Shown: in pieces, positions 44,405-55,629 of the stretch
Layout: the number at the start of each line of letters is the position of its first letter
How positions within the stretch are numbered: the stretch's first letter is position 1
NCBI GenBank assembly: GCA_023213395.1
Contig: CM041465.1
Span: 168,895,741-168,959,740 of the forward strand
Length of the DNA: 64,000 bases
Source of the DNA: Cycas panzhihuaensis
Taxonomy: Eukaryota; Cycadophyta
Reading direction: 5' to 3'
Notes under the pieces: generated by a model
What the model saw: the letters and a program-made list of their open reading frames with translations, nothing else
Told to the model about the DNA's origin: nothing
The model's database searches: none
Made by a program: the position numbers and the translations under genes

Positions 44405-46911
44405 TCAGAAATCATAACAACCCGGGCGTACAGGAATAGCCTTGGGAAAGAGAGGGACTTCCGAAGGAAGGGTCTCCGAAAGAGGGTCAGAAGGGACGGA
44501 AGAACAAGCGGCTCCCGCCGCTTCCTTAACGGATTGAGATCGCATAAGGGCAAAAGTAGGAGTTGCCTCAAGCAACTGGATCACCTTCTTCCCCCTGTTC
44601 CGGGGTCGTGAAGGTGACGGGGTGCGACGGCTAGGAGAACGAGAAGAAGAAGATGAGTTCCGAGCGCCCTTCCCTTTGTCGCGGGAAGGACGGGGATCAG
44701 GCGATCTCCCTCGGTTACGGTTGTTCTTGGTTTGGGTATTGCGATCGCGTTCCCCATGTTTAGGGAATGGATCCTTGTGAACTGGTTGATCCAAATTAGG
44801 CCTTGAGGCCCGTTTGGGGGAAGAATCGCATCGAGGAGCATCCTTTGGATGATGGGCCCTACAACGTGAATCGTCGTGAAAGCAATCCCCATGAATGGAG
44901 CACCACTTCTTCTCAAGCGGAGGGTCAGACCTTCTCGCTTGAGAGGACTGGGCGTTTCCATTCCTGGGAAGAGGAGCTTGGGTGGTTTGTTGGACTTGTT
45001 TGTTTGATGTAGGGGATGAAGGACCTTGAAGCTTGAGCTCCTTCATCGTACGCTCGAATGAGCGTATAGCTAATGTGAGAGGGTCTAAGGTCCTCTCGGT
45101 AGGATGAGAGGAAGACCTAGTCGGTTGGGAAGGTTTGGTATCTTTGGTAGGGGGTGGTGCCTCACGGCACTGTGAGGGCTTAAGAGGTTTCTTAAGACCG
45201 GCCTGGATCTCAATAGCCTCCAACGCCAAACACTTGGCGATCGCGGAGTCACATGTAGTCGCCTCCATCTTGAGGACTTCTACGTGGACTTCGGGACGAA
45301 GCGCATTGACGAAAAGGTCTCGCTTCAGCTCCTCGGGCAATGTTGCCTTAGTGGAGTGAAGCAAGTCGTGGAATCGCCGCACAAAGTCACGATTCATCTC
45401 ATCGTGACCTTGTTTGAGCGAGAGAAGGGACTTCATTCCGCTCTCGAATGGACGGGCTACATCAAAATAGTTGATGACTCATCCACCAATTGCTGGAATG
45501 AATAGATGGAATGGGCAGGGAGACGGTAGAACCACTTGAGGGTGTCGCCCTGCAAGGATCGCGGGAATACTTTCATTAGAATGTGGTCGTAAGCCTAGTA
45601 ATCGATGCATGCCATAGAAAAACTATGCACATGCTCTGCCGGGTCTTGCGACGAAGTCCCATCGAATCTAGGAACTTCAGGGGGATGAGGCGGCAAGTTG
45701 GTTCGCAACGCCTCAACCGAAAGAGGGGTCGACCTAAAGTCCATGAAGGGGTGTGCCCTTGCCTGGACCGTAGGATCAACGAATGTCGAAGTAGGTAATG
45801 CACAAGGAGCGGATGGGGGTGGGACGCCCATCCCTCCTTGAGGAAGCGCCCCTTGCTGAAAAGAGGCACGGGAGTAGGTGCCTTGGAAGTGAGTTGGGTT
45901 CCCTTGCGAAGGCACAACGGATGGAATTGTGTTGGAAGACGGGCAAGCGGGATGTGGAACCGGGTTTTGCCCATATGGGCCACCAGTAGGTGGAGCAACC
46001 CCATATGGGTGTAGTGGATCCACCCCATAAACAGGAAGACGGCTTCCTCTACCCTGCCCCCAAGGTTGAGAAGTATATCCTGGGGGAACGTAGAAGGAAG
46101 CACCAATGTGTTGGGTTGGAGGATGCGTGGGAGCGGATCCCACATGACTAATGATTGGAATGCTAGTAGGGCCAATAGGCCTACTAGAAGCAGCATGTGC
46201 CACGTTAGGGGATGGCACATTGGTTGGATTATGAGCAGGTATGCTAACCTTCAATTGAGAGAAAGACACACCATGAGAAAATCCTAAGGCACTAGGACCT
46301 TGATGGGGAATGGAAGGTGCAACACGTGCCCCCACTGCAGGAATAGGAAACGAGTGGGATGCACGTGTAGGCAGGAAGGGATTTGTTGTCACAGGAAGGG
46401 TGGATGAGGATGAGGCATAAGGCGGAGGAGCGGAAGAGGAAGAGGGCCCTCCACGAAGGGCATCCTCAAACCACCTAGGACGCGGTTGCAAGCGTGCTGC
46501 GCGGTAACACTCGTTGAAAGCTTCAACTACGTCAACAGGAGGAGTCGCTACATACTCATAAGAGGTGTTCAAAACCTCGAACAAAGTAGGTTCCTCAGAA
46601 TGTTCCTCATAAGAATCACCAACTACGTGGCAAGCCTCAAGAGGAACGGATCCTTCTACGGCATGGGTAGAAGGATGGGCATCAAGTGAAAAGTGTTGGT
46701 CATTTGGGTAATAAAGGGGGTCGTCACCTACTTGGGTGGACCCGGGAATAGCAGAAGGAAAGGCATGGGTTTCCAAGGTTGAAGTGTGGTAGGTCCAATC
46801 AGAAGAGTATCCCTCCATAGTCGGATCAGAATCTGACGAGGCAAGAAGGCGATACTCGGGGTCTTCTAACAAAGGAGGTAGACCGCGCAAACGACGAGAA
46901 AAACGTCGCAT
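44405..46911 (-). pseudogene. E2 gag
   Basis: ATG at 46911 (MRRFSRRLRGLPPLLEDPEY), open for 438 codons to CIDY-TAG at 45595 (Trp codon in E1). The frame resumes in FPRSLQGD and is shifted by a lost A near 45477. It then opens again for 343 codons (45436-44405). The capsid domain spans VPRFDGTSSQDPAEHVHSF to RDFVRRFHDLLHSTKATLP. The Cys/His motif CSIHGDCFHDDSRC lies near 44860-44905, followed by a basic Arg/Ser region. Two lesions separate it from an intact gag. Confidence 0.88.
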
Positions 46912-47059
46912 GCAAGGTCAACCGACGATGTTAAGAAAAGAGAAAGAGCGGTAATACACACGCGTTGGGGGCTGCCCAACGTAGAGATCAGAATAGGTAT
47001 AAAAAGGATCACATAGGAGTAGCGAAACCAACCGAAGAGAGCGAAACTAGCTCCCTTAC

Positions 47060-47083
47060 TGGCAGTCCCCAGTATGGTCGCGA
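47060..47083 (-). other. E2 primer binding site region
   Basis: Minus strand TCGCGACCATACTGGGGACT next to the LTR end GCGTCCA. It is the best preserved of the three sites. Confidence 0.55.
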
Positions 47084-49676
47084 TGGACGCCACCGCTACG
47101 GGATAACTGCCTAATTGATAGGTGTGGGGGAGAGTGAGTGGTGAAATGATAGAAGGCGGAACCTAAAAGGTGAGTAACTATCACGCAGAGCGCCCGTCTT
47201 GGCCGGGCCTTGAGTTCGGGATCTGCAATGGAGTATGGCTACTATCAGGTGACCCTTCACCGCTTCGAACAAGGGGTGAAAGTGTGTAGGGTAAACCTGG
47301 GTTGACCTGGACGTAGGATCCTCCCACCCTTCGGTGGCCAGAAGGGGGAAAGAGAGGACCTAATGGATATAGGCTAAGAGCAAGCCTACATAACCTAACC
47401 GAGTACACGAGTGATGCGAGAAGCAAGGCACTTGTGTGGTTAAGGAGGGAGAAGGAAAGGTAGGGGAGAAGAGGGCTTCTACAATCTTTCCTACTGAGCA
47501 GTGAGATACATGTAACAAGACAAACAAATCGTAAACAAGTACCAAACCAATTTTCCCCTTTTATCTTTCAATGTGCTAATTACTACATGAAAAATAAAAG
47601 GCAGAAAGGAGGTAGCAAAGGGGGGCGAAACGTGCACCTGGACCGAGGGCGTGCGTGATGAAGAAGCCTTCTCGAGGAGCACCCAACCACCCCGCGCGAC
47701 GTACTAGATGCGAGATGTTGCGGCAGACGAAAGAGGGGCTTCCTTACCTTCCTCGAAAAATCACATGTGGTACCAAAGAAAGAAAGGAAGTACCAACTAA
47801 TAAATGAAACATCATAAAAACATAATGCATGTAAAGGTGCTTACCGGTAACGAGGCCAACAGGTGATGTTCTCCGCGCTTCCCAAATACCTGCAAGCAAT
47901 AGCGGTCTCTGTCTCTCTTCCCAAAGGAAGAACACTAACATGCAACACAAAACTCTAACAATATATGCCTAAATAACATAAACGAGAATCTGAATATACA
48001 TATGTTAGTGCTAATCCAACAACGAAAGTACCAAAAGAAAGAGACCAAGGTAAAAGTAGATGATTGGGTAAGCCTCGGAGTGGCCTACCTCCCGCAAATG
48101 GTGCCCTAACCTCCCCTCAAGAGCCACGAGGCAGCGAGGAGAAAGTCAAGAGCGAAGGCTGGAAAACGGCAGCAAAAAGGGCAAGGAGAGGCCCAAGGAC
48201 ACCCGCGGCTAACCGGGATGCTATGAGGAGCAAACCGGGTAACTCGGGAGGAAAGGTGAAGCAAAAAACCAGCGGTTGGGACTTATGGGTGATGCCCAAA
48301 CCTGAGCAAAAGGCCCCAAATCAGCGCTGCAACTTGTGACAGCGCTGGTTCGGGCAACCAAAGGGAGCCTTCAAACCCTTGTTTGCAAGCCAAGGGAAGC
48401 ACAGGGCGAGAGGGAGGCTTTGGAGGGCTTAGAGTCGCTTAGGGAGCATGGAAGGTGGTATGGAATCCACCCAACTCCTCTCCAAAACCTATGCCACCCC
48501 TCAACGCCGCTGCCTTGAGCAGCAAACACAGGCAAGAAGCACAGAAAGAGTGGTATAGCAGTCCTCAAAAGGGAGGAAAACCAACTCTCAAGAAACAAGT
48601 AAGAGCAAACAAACTTGAGCACAAATATCACAAGAAAAACCAATACAAAACAAGGAATACCTGAAAAGGAGAGACAAGGGGTTTGCCTCAGCCAAAGCAC
48701 AGTGAAGAGGGGCTGAGAAATCAGCCCAGATCTGAAGTAGAGCAGGTTTGAGACCCTACTACGGAGATGTGATGGGAAACACCTGCACTTGGGGCACTTG
48801 TGGGCTGCCTGGGCAAAGATCAACTAGAAACCACTCCAAAGGAGCCCTCTCCAAGGTGTTTGAGGGGCTGGGAGAATGTCTCAGCCATGCCAAAGGAGAG
48901 CGAGCGTCAAGGAGAGACGCAGTCCAGATGGCGGCAATGAGAAGAGCAGAGCAGGATGACGTTTCCTTGAGAGCAATTCCAAAAGTGAGCCAAAGAATCC
49001 TTGAAAATGAGCCAAAAAAGGCTTAAGTACTGAAGCAAAACCCTAAAGCGTGCGATTAGGGCGCAGCTGGAAGAGAAATAAGGCGCGATCCACGTGGCAG
49101 TTTCGCAATAAATGCGAAATTGCCACTGCAGATTTTTAAAAACAACCTGAGACAGTCGTACCACCACGAATTTCGTGGTACCGCGGATATTCCGGCGGTC
49201 ATGAAAAATCAATGAGACACACCTAGAGCCAAAAATGGGGCCCACCACCAGTCTAGGCTGGGGGCAGATGACCGAAAGGACTAATAAAAAGCTAAAACAC
49301 CTACCCAGGAGCAGACAAGCCAACAAAACGGGTCCAAGGGAGCAAAAATAGGGCTCGAGTGGGGTAGCAAGTTGACCAAACGATGATGAGTCATTACGCG
49401 GGCGGAGGTGGCGCAAACCTAGTGGATCCAGGAGTGAGGAGGGCAGATGCGGGAAGTAATGTAGTTACCAGGGTGCCACACTCGCTAGGAGTGTGCCCCT
49501 GCTATAGTCGTCATAGGCTAAAATAAGTGCGGACGACTACGAGGTCGCCCACAAAGTCATACACATGCAGATACGCAAGCAAACATCTAGTAAAAGAAAG
49601 CGATGATAATGCGAGAGACATACCTGCACTTACCTGAGTCGGTGATTCCGTATCCATTCCCGGAAGCTGGGAAACA
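47084..49676 (-). repeat. E2 right LTR (5' LTR in sense orientation)
   Basis: 2593 bp, TGGACGCCACC...GGGAAACA. Full length, unlike its partner. A short block near 47190-47213 (CCCGTCTTGGCCGGGCCTTG) differs completely from the other three LTRs at that place. U3 block 49100-49230 is haplotype A. Confidence 0.9.
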
Positions 49677-49681
49677 ACCAC

Positions 49682-50110
49682 CCCTGACACTTACCCAGTT
49701 GCTCTGTCACCTAAGTCTCTGGTCGTCACGCTGATCACCTTGCAATTCGTTCACACCTCCAAAAGCTAGCTGCTAATGAGGTTAAACTACGATGACTACC
49801 AGGTTTGCTCATTTACTTCTTATACCTGACATCATCATGCACTTCTCTTTGCACTTTCACGATGGATGCAATCCCCTCATCCTTCTTAGCTTCTAGTTGA
49901 TTCTTAGGTGGCACATAGGCAGCCCCTATTTTGTCTCCACCTCTATCCTTGTATCCATGCATTCTGCCACAACACTTGCTGACACCCTTAACTCTTGTCA
50001 TGATCATGATTTATATATATACATACATATGTTCTACTAATAGTTTTATTACCAGCATTCGCTATCGTACCAGGCTTCCAAGCAGCGAGGCTCTCTGGAT
50101 AAGGGGGCAG
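49682..50110 (+). other. E3 internal tract after the E2 insertion
   Basis: Starts with the last aRNH codon and stop (CCC TGA, 49682-49687). It continues with the spacer seen in E1 (3698-4096) in reverse and ends in the polypurine tract AAGGGGGCAG (50101-50110). Confidence 0.7.
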
Positions 50111-52861
50111 TGTTTCCTAGTTATTGGGAATGGGTAGGGATAGGTCGACTTAGGTAAGCATAGGTATGCTTCTTCCTTTTCATTTTTATTATTTCTTTAG
50201 AAAGGTTGACAGAAGTATTACCTCATTGCATGACTGACTACTTTATTTACATGATCACTGTGCATCCATTTGGCTTCATCATGTTGCTTATCGTATTATA
50301 AGCCTATGACGACCCAACATGACCTACTTTTCCATAAGGAAGGCATCCTCATGGCACTTTACGACCCTTGGCGCTACCTCCACATCACCTCAAGCCTCAT
50401 TTGATTTGTATGACCCATTCATGCCCTAATTTTGAGCTCTTACCATGATGTTTTTGAGACCTTTAGCCTTTGATACTACTTTTGGCCTTGTCCACATGCA
50501 TTCTGGACTGTACTAGCCACCTAGATAGGGGGGCTAGCCCCCTCCCAAGCCTACCACATCACCTTCTAAGGCTCCCGGAACCCAGATTACTGCCATTTTG
50601 GCTTTCTGGTCCTACACCACTGTAAACTTAGTGGTACTGCAAAGTTTATCATGGTACCATGAAGTTTACGGTGGTGCGACTGTTGCAAGTTATTTTTTAA
50701 AACTGCTGTGGCAATTCTTGCTTTTCCTATAGAATTTCCACGTGGCCTCATGCCCATCTCATCCCTATTCACTTGTTTAGGGTTGGGATAGGTATAAATC
50801 CCAAAACCATCATCATTTTACCTCTCTTAGATCTTTTTGGCTCTCTAACTCAACCTTCTCTTGTTATAGTTTTCTGCTCTTTCTTCCTTCCACAAGTGCA
50901 TATGCAAACCTGTGTTTCCTATAGCTCCAGTCTAGGATCCACCTGCAATGGATCTTTTTTGTGGTAGGAAGCTCCTCTCCAGGCACTCTCAAGTAAGTTT
51001 GGGGCAATTCTCTTCCACATCTGCCCCAACAAGCATCTCATATGGCTATCCTTAAGGAAACCTGCTGCAAACCTTGCAGGAACTCTTCTTCTCCATTGGT
51101 TGCAGGGGTAAACCTGCCCTAGACTCAGCCCAACAGGTATCCCATATCCTTTTCTCAAAGTTTATTGTGTATTATTTCCATATTAGACTCCTTTCCAAGG
51201 GTATTTTCTTGCTTTCTTCCTGTTTGGCTGTAGTGGACATCGTTTCCTTTGAGTTTAGCCTTGTATCTTCAGACCTTCATATTTTCTCTACTAGTTTTCC
51301 TTAAGAAAGTAGTGGGAGAAGATCCATAAAGCTTGGGCGAGGGGAATAAGACAAGATTGGTCCTACTTAGGCCTACTCCCAAAGGGCAACCCCCTTCCCA
51401 CCTTTCTTCTCTTGCTCTCATGCTTCTCTTGGGTTAATTAGGAGAAGGTGAAGCTTAGGCCTGTGCTAGATTATTAGCATGTGTAGCCCTTACTGTGCTG
51501 ATTCCAGGCCTACACGCCTCTCTGTTGGACCCCCATAGTGTCCCTAATGTTACTTGGCATCCCTTAGAGATCCCAGGAAGGGTTTGTATAACAGATCGTT
51601 GCCCATAGCGATTCTATTACCTTGATACCTCCCCCACACCTTACTACACATCTCCTCTTATTTGTTGGCTATCATAAGTTGCTATTTGACCCTACCTTGC
51701 TATACCAAAGGGCTATGTGGAGAACCTTAGCAGAGGGTTTAGCCATCCTGAGGCTTCACTTCTCTCTTTCTTACTTGGTATGTGCGGTTGCTTGAGGAGA
51801 GTTGAAGTTACTCACAGCAATTATTTCTCTAACTTAAACATAATGTTTTGATGTATGTGTTATATATATTTGCATATCTATACATAGCTCTTCTTACAGC
51901 CCCTTCTTAGAAGGGATAAGTTCTTGTATGTGTAGGTTGACGTGGCTTTTTTATGAAGGGAAAAGACGTCTGGATCTAGGTAAGCTTTACCCTCTTTTAT
52001 CTTTGCTTTATTTTGCTTCCTTTTGGTTCTACTTTCTTTTCATAAGGGGAAGGTAAGGAAGCCCTCGTCCTTCACACTGATCTTGATCACACATCACCCG
52101 ACTGGCAAGAGGGCATGCATTACGTGTAGGTGAGGTCTTCCATCAATTACTACACCTCTTGGGTATGCACTATCTCTCTCTCTCTCTCTTCACCCCCTCA
52201 ATTTTCCTTTCTGGCTTTTATTTTAAATCTATGCTTAAATTTAATAGATCATGTGAAAGCAAAAGGTTAATGATATTGGTCACTCACATTTATATATCGT
52301 ATGTTTGTCCTATATAGGAAAAGGACATAGTAGGAACCCCATTCCTCTCCCTCTTCCTATCCATCCAAAATACCCTTAAATGAATTTCATTTAACTTTAT
52401 TTGCTTGCATGCATAATACTTATTCTTCTTTTCTCTTTTTCCATCGAGTTGTTAAAATGAGAACATACTTTCAACCCCTTTTCCTCTCTCTCTCTCTTGG
52501 TTCTATTTGCCTAGGTAAAATAACCAAGGGAGACCTACTTACATCATAGGCCCTCACCTACCTCTTCCACATTTATTTCCTTCATCATAGGGAAACTCCT
52601 TGAGGATTCCTCTTCTTCCCTTCCGATCATCCAAGGGTGGGAGGACCTTCCTCTTGAGACCATCCAGGCTACCCCGTATATGCACTCTCTCTTCCAGATT
52701 GAGGGCTACTTTAAGGTAGTTGGGTACCATTCGTAGGTCTTGAACTCGCACTCTGGCACATGGGGCACCCTGCATGGTGCTCTCTTTACGTATAGGTTCT
52801 TGTCCACACCTTCAACGTCACTCCTATTGAGCATAGTGACTATCCTATAAACATGCATCTA
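50111..52861 (+). repeat. E3 3' LTR
   Basis: 2751 bp, TGTTTCCTAG...GCATCTA, partner of 22132-24893. TATA box (GGTATAAATCC) near 50789-50799. The palindromic run upstream of it (50631-50690) includes the 12-bp palindrome CATGGTACCATG. Confidence 0.9.
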
Positions 52862-53712
52862 GGCAAATCCACCAAATCTCATGTATTATTTGTGTCGAAG
52901 GCCATCATTTCTTCCTACATAGCCTTCATCTAGAGTTGGCTCTCTTTTGACTTTAGAGCCTCCTAAAAAGTACCTGAATCACTATATGTAGCAGATAAAA
53001 CATAAGAGAAGGGATGAAAGTCTTCATGAATATGCCTGTCAGCCTGTCTTCTCTTACAAGTTGATCTCCTCAAGATGTGGGGTTCTTGAGGTTGAGCTAC
53101 CTCTACAGTTGGTTCCTACTCTTCAGTTGACTCATATTCTGATGTAGAATCTTCATCCCTTACTTTAAGTTATACCTTCTTAGAGTGTTCCTCCTTTGGT
53201 TCTTCATCTTGCTTTAAAGACTTGAACTCCTCTCTAAAGACAATATCACAGCTATATATAACCTTTTATGTTTCAAGGTTATAAAGATTATACCCTTTAA
53301 CACTATCACCATAGCCAATGAAAATAGTCTTTTGTGCTTTAAAATCAAGCTTAGCCCTATACTATTTAGGAATATGCACGAAAGCTTCACAACTAAAAAC
53401 TCTAAGATGGCCAAGAGATGGTTTCTTACTAGACCACACTTCTTTAGGTGTTTTGTATACTAAGGTAGTTGTCGGTGGTCTGTTTATCAGGTAGTTTGTA
53501 GTCATCATAGCCTCTGCCCAGAATTTCTTCTATAATCTAGTAACACTAAACATACCCATTGATCTCTCCAGCAAGGTCCTATTCATCCTTTTAGTAACTC
53601 CATTCTATTGTAGCATATAGGGAATTATATTTTTCCTTTCTATCCTACACTACTTACAGAACTTCTCAAATTCCTTTGAGTAAAACTCACCTCCATTATT
53701 AGACTCATAGCC
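52862..53712 (-). pseudogene. E4 copia integrase C-terminal half
   Basis: Minus strand: NNGGEFYSKEFEKFC near 53665-53710 (the D/N-G-GEF motif), NGVTKRMNRTLLERSMGM near 53555-53610 (catalytic Glu position is Lys), and FWAEAMMTTNYLINRPPTT near 53465-53525. Then come the GKG-type tail region with FIGYGDSVKGYNLY near 53260-53310 and the acidic linker to RT. The N-terminal zinc module and first Asp are deleted: the upstream protease frame ends VSHIPSLA and joins here. Confidence 0.85.
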
Positions 53713-54200
53713 AAACTAGGAATATGGCTAACATAAGGGATAGTTTTAACCCTTCCATCCCCAAATTGAACCTTTACCCTTCCATGACCTATAATTTTAT
53801 ATGGGTAATGATCCCTAAGAAATACCTCACCTCTATCAATCTTTGTGTATTCACAAAACCAGTCCCTATGGGGAGTAACATGAAGCAAAGCACTAGAGTC
53901 AATTAACTAAGACTTAACATTTGACAACTTACCTGAGGTTGCTAAATAAACATCACCATCAACTTTATCGAACGCTTTTGTTACCGTGGAAGAAGTAGCT
54001 TCAAGTGACTTTCCCTTGTGTACCTTGACTTAACACTGGCTCTTTATATAGCTAGTCTTCCCACATCTCCAGCATACCAAAGGTCCTCTACCTAGAGATT
54101 TAGATTTTCCTCTAGACTTTGGTCGTATGTTCCTAGGCCTTTATTAGTCACAATCCAACGTTTGACCTCTCATCGCTAATGGTTCTTTCGAATAATCCTA
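53713..54200 (-). pseudogene. E4 zinc knuckle and aspartic protease
   Basis: The knuckle CWRCGKTSYIKSQC near 54025-54075 has its His replaced by Tyr. The protease site LIDSSALLHVTPHRDWF near 53850-53910 is degenerate from DSGASFHVT. KVQFGDGRVKTIPYVSHIP follows near 53720-53780. Copia order confirmed. Confidence 0.83.
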
Positions 54201-55038
54201 AAAAGATTTTCACCTTATCTCTTCTGACAGGAGAGCAGCAATAACATCATCAAATTTTAGGGTGGCAGTAGGTGTGCTACTAATCATCATCACAAGATTA
54301 TCTTGGGAATCAGGAAGTGAACATAACAGGGTAATACACTTGTCTTCTTTAGACATTATCATCTCAACTAAAACAAGCTGGCTCACCATGGTGTTAAATG
54401 CAGTGAGATGATCTGTAATTACATCTCTATTAGTCATCCTAAGTGAATATAGCTTTTTCTGAAGAAATAGCTTATTAACTAGGGACTTTGTCTGATATAA
54501 AGCCTCTAATTTTCTCCACAGATCTTTGGCCATTAACTTTGTGGCAACATTTAGAAATACCATGTCTGAAAGGCATAACCTTATCGAATTGATTACCTTT
54601 AAATCAAGCTTCTTCCAATCTTTATCACCCATAGTCATGGGCTTTGTTCTTTCTACAACGATCTACTAATCCTTCTCGATGAGGATATCTTTCATCTTAA
54701 GGCAAGACCCAGGTTCAAAACCCATGAGTGCAAGTCATCACAGGGAAGTAGTCTCGACGGCGCCGTCAAGCAAAGATAGTAGTCCGACCAAAGTCCGTTG
54801 AGTGTGCGCCAGCTGTACGATGGCGGTATGAACTCCAAGTGTAGCCAGTACAAAGGCGGTACAAAAACCTGGATCCCAGGGGTCCCCCTTACTTCGGAAC
54901 TTTGTACCAAGGGTGGCTAGAGGTTCTCCTCTAGATAACAAAAAAAAAAAAAAAAAGGATATCTTTCATCTTTAGCTTCCACAGCTCAAAGTTCTGGCCA
55001 TTAAACTTTTCAATCTCCATCTTTGTAGTACTTGCCAT
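54201..55038 (-). pseudogene. E4 copia gag, interrupted by a SINE-like insert
   Basis: ATG at 55038: MASTTKMEIEKFNGQNFELW, then KLKMKDILIEKD to about 54957. The frame resumes past the insert with IVVERTKPMTMGDKDWKKLD. The body has DLWRKLEALYQTKSLVNKLF near 54455-54515, LTAFNTMVSQLV near 54380-54415, and LLCSLPDSQDNLVM near 54285-54330. This is the standard copia gag (UBN2-like) pattern. A single stop lies before IVVER, apart from the insert. Fairly well preserved. Confidence 0.87.
54699..54956 (+). mobile_element. SINE-like retroposon with polyA tail
   Basis: 258 bp with 17 A residues at its 3' end (54940-54956). It is flanked by a perfect 16-bp target duplication GGATATCTTTCATCTT (54683-54698 and 54957-54972). 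Near its left end is GGTTCAAAACC, a match to a pol III B box (GGTTCRANNCC). No A box precedes it at the expected distance, so the copy may be 5'-truncated. It is inserted in the E4 gag coding sequence. The sequence family is not recognised. Confidence 0.75.
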
Positions 55039-55109
55039 GGTCTTCGTACTCAAGTTCACTGCATAAGGCTCCCACTTACCAAATGGCTTCCCACATAACT
55101 AAAACCCTT

Positions 55110-55122
55110 AGCTCTAATACTA
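55110..55122 (-). other. E4 primer binding site (iMet type)
   Basis: Minus strand TAGTATTAGAGCTAA, two bases from the 5' LTR edge; TGGTATCAGAGC with two transitions. Confidence 0.65.
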
Positions 55123-55124
55123 AA

Positions 55125-55624
55125 TGAAGAGAAAATATAACTAAGAAGCAATGTGATAACAAAACTCTAAACCATGCAAAGAATAAATAACATAAACAAA
55201 TCAAGCACTGAACAAATAATACCAGAAGATTTAGGTCTAAGCATAGACCTTTTATTAATTTGATCAATAACTAAAGAATTACAGAGATGAATAACCCTAA
55301 CTCTTCTCCTCAACTCATCCATGACCATATCATCATCCTATGTTAGATGTGCTATTACATAAGAATATATAGACACAATATTATAAGATACCACCTTGCG
55401 ATTTTATAATACAATGGGCATAAACCATTGGGTCAACAAAAGACCCCCATAATAAACTTAAAAATTTTTCTTGAGGACTTCCTCCCCTGAACCCCCACCT
55501 GAGGGGATGTTGGCCCCAGACCCCCTAACCAAGGGCCTACAATGGGCCCCCAGACCCCACAAAGGGGCTCGAGTGTAATACATATATCCATGTAACACTT
55601 GCAAAGTGTTCAACATATCTAACA
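55125..55624 (-). repeat. E4 right LTR (5' LTR in sense orientation)
   Basis: 500 bp, TGAAGAG...TCTAACA, followed by target copy TAAAA (55625-55629). Partner of 20159-20662. Confidence 0.88.
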
Positions 55625-55629
55625 TAAAA

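Larger units (their letters stand above)
33472..49676 (-). mobile_element. E2: complete Tat-like element inserted in E3
   Basis: 16.2 kb, TGGACGCGCT...GGAAACA, perfect target duplication ACCAC (33467-33471 and 49677-49681). Sense strand is minus. Same gene order as E1 and closely related to it along the whole length. It is the youngest layer of nest B. Gag keeps a 438-codon open frame and protease plus spacer a 476-codon one, the longest in the window, but stops and frameshifts remain in every gene. Confidence 0.93.
22132..52861 (+). mobile_element. E3: Tat-like element inserted in E4, internally deleted
   Basis: LTRs at 22132-24893 and 50111-52861; sense strand is plus. The flanking pentamers GGTAG (22127-22131) and GGCAA (52862-52866) look like a target duplication with two transitions. 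The LTR start (TGTCTCCTGG...CTGGGAATGG) and the primer-site region match E1 and E2 read on their sense strand, so all three are one family. Gag, protease, the C-terminal end of integrase, the antisense PMD gene and aRNH remain; RT, RNase H and the integrase core are missing. E2 is inserted at 33472-49676. Confidence 0.9.
20159..55624 (-). mobile_element. E4: Ty1/copia element inserted in E5
   Basis: LTRs at 20159-20662 and 55125-55624, with a perfect target duplication TAAAA (20154-20158 and 55625-55629). Sense strand is minus. Gag, zinc knuckle, protease, the C-terminal half of integrase, RT and RNase H are present in copia order, split by E3 and by a SINE-like insert. The own sequence is about 4.7 kb after removal of E3. 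An internal deletion joins the end of protease to the middle of integrase near 53710. Confidence 0.92.
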
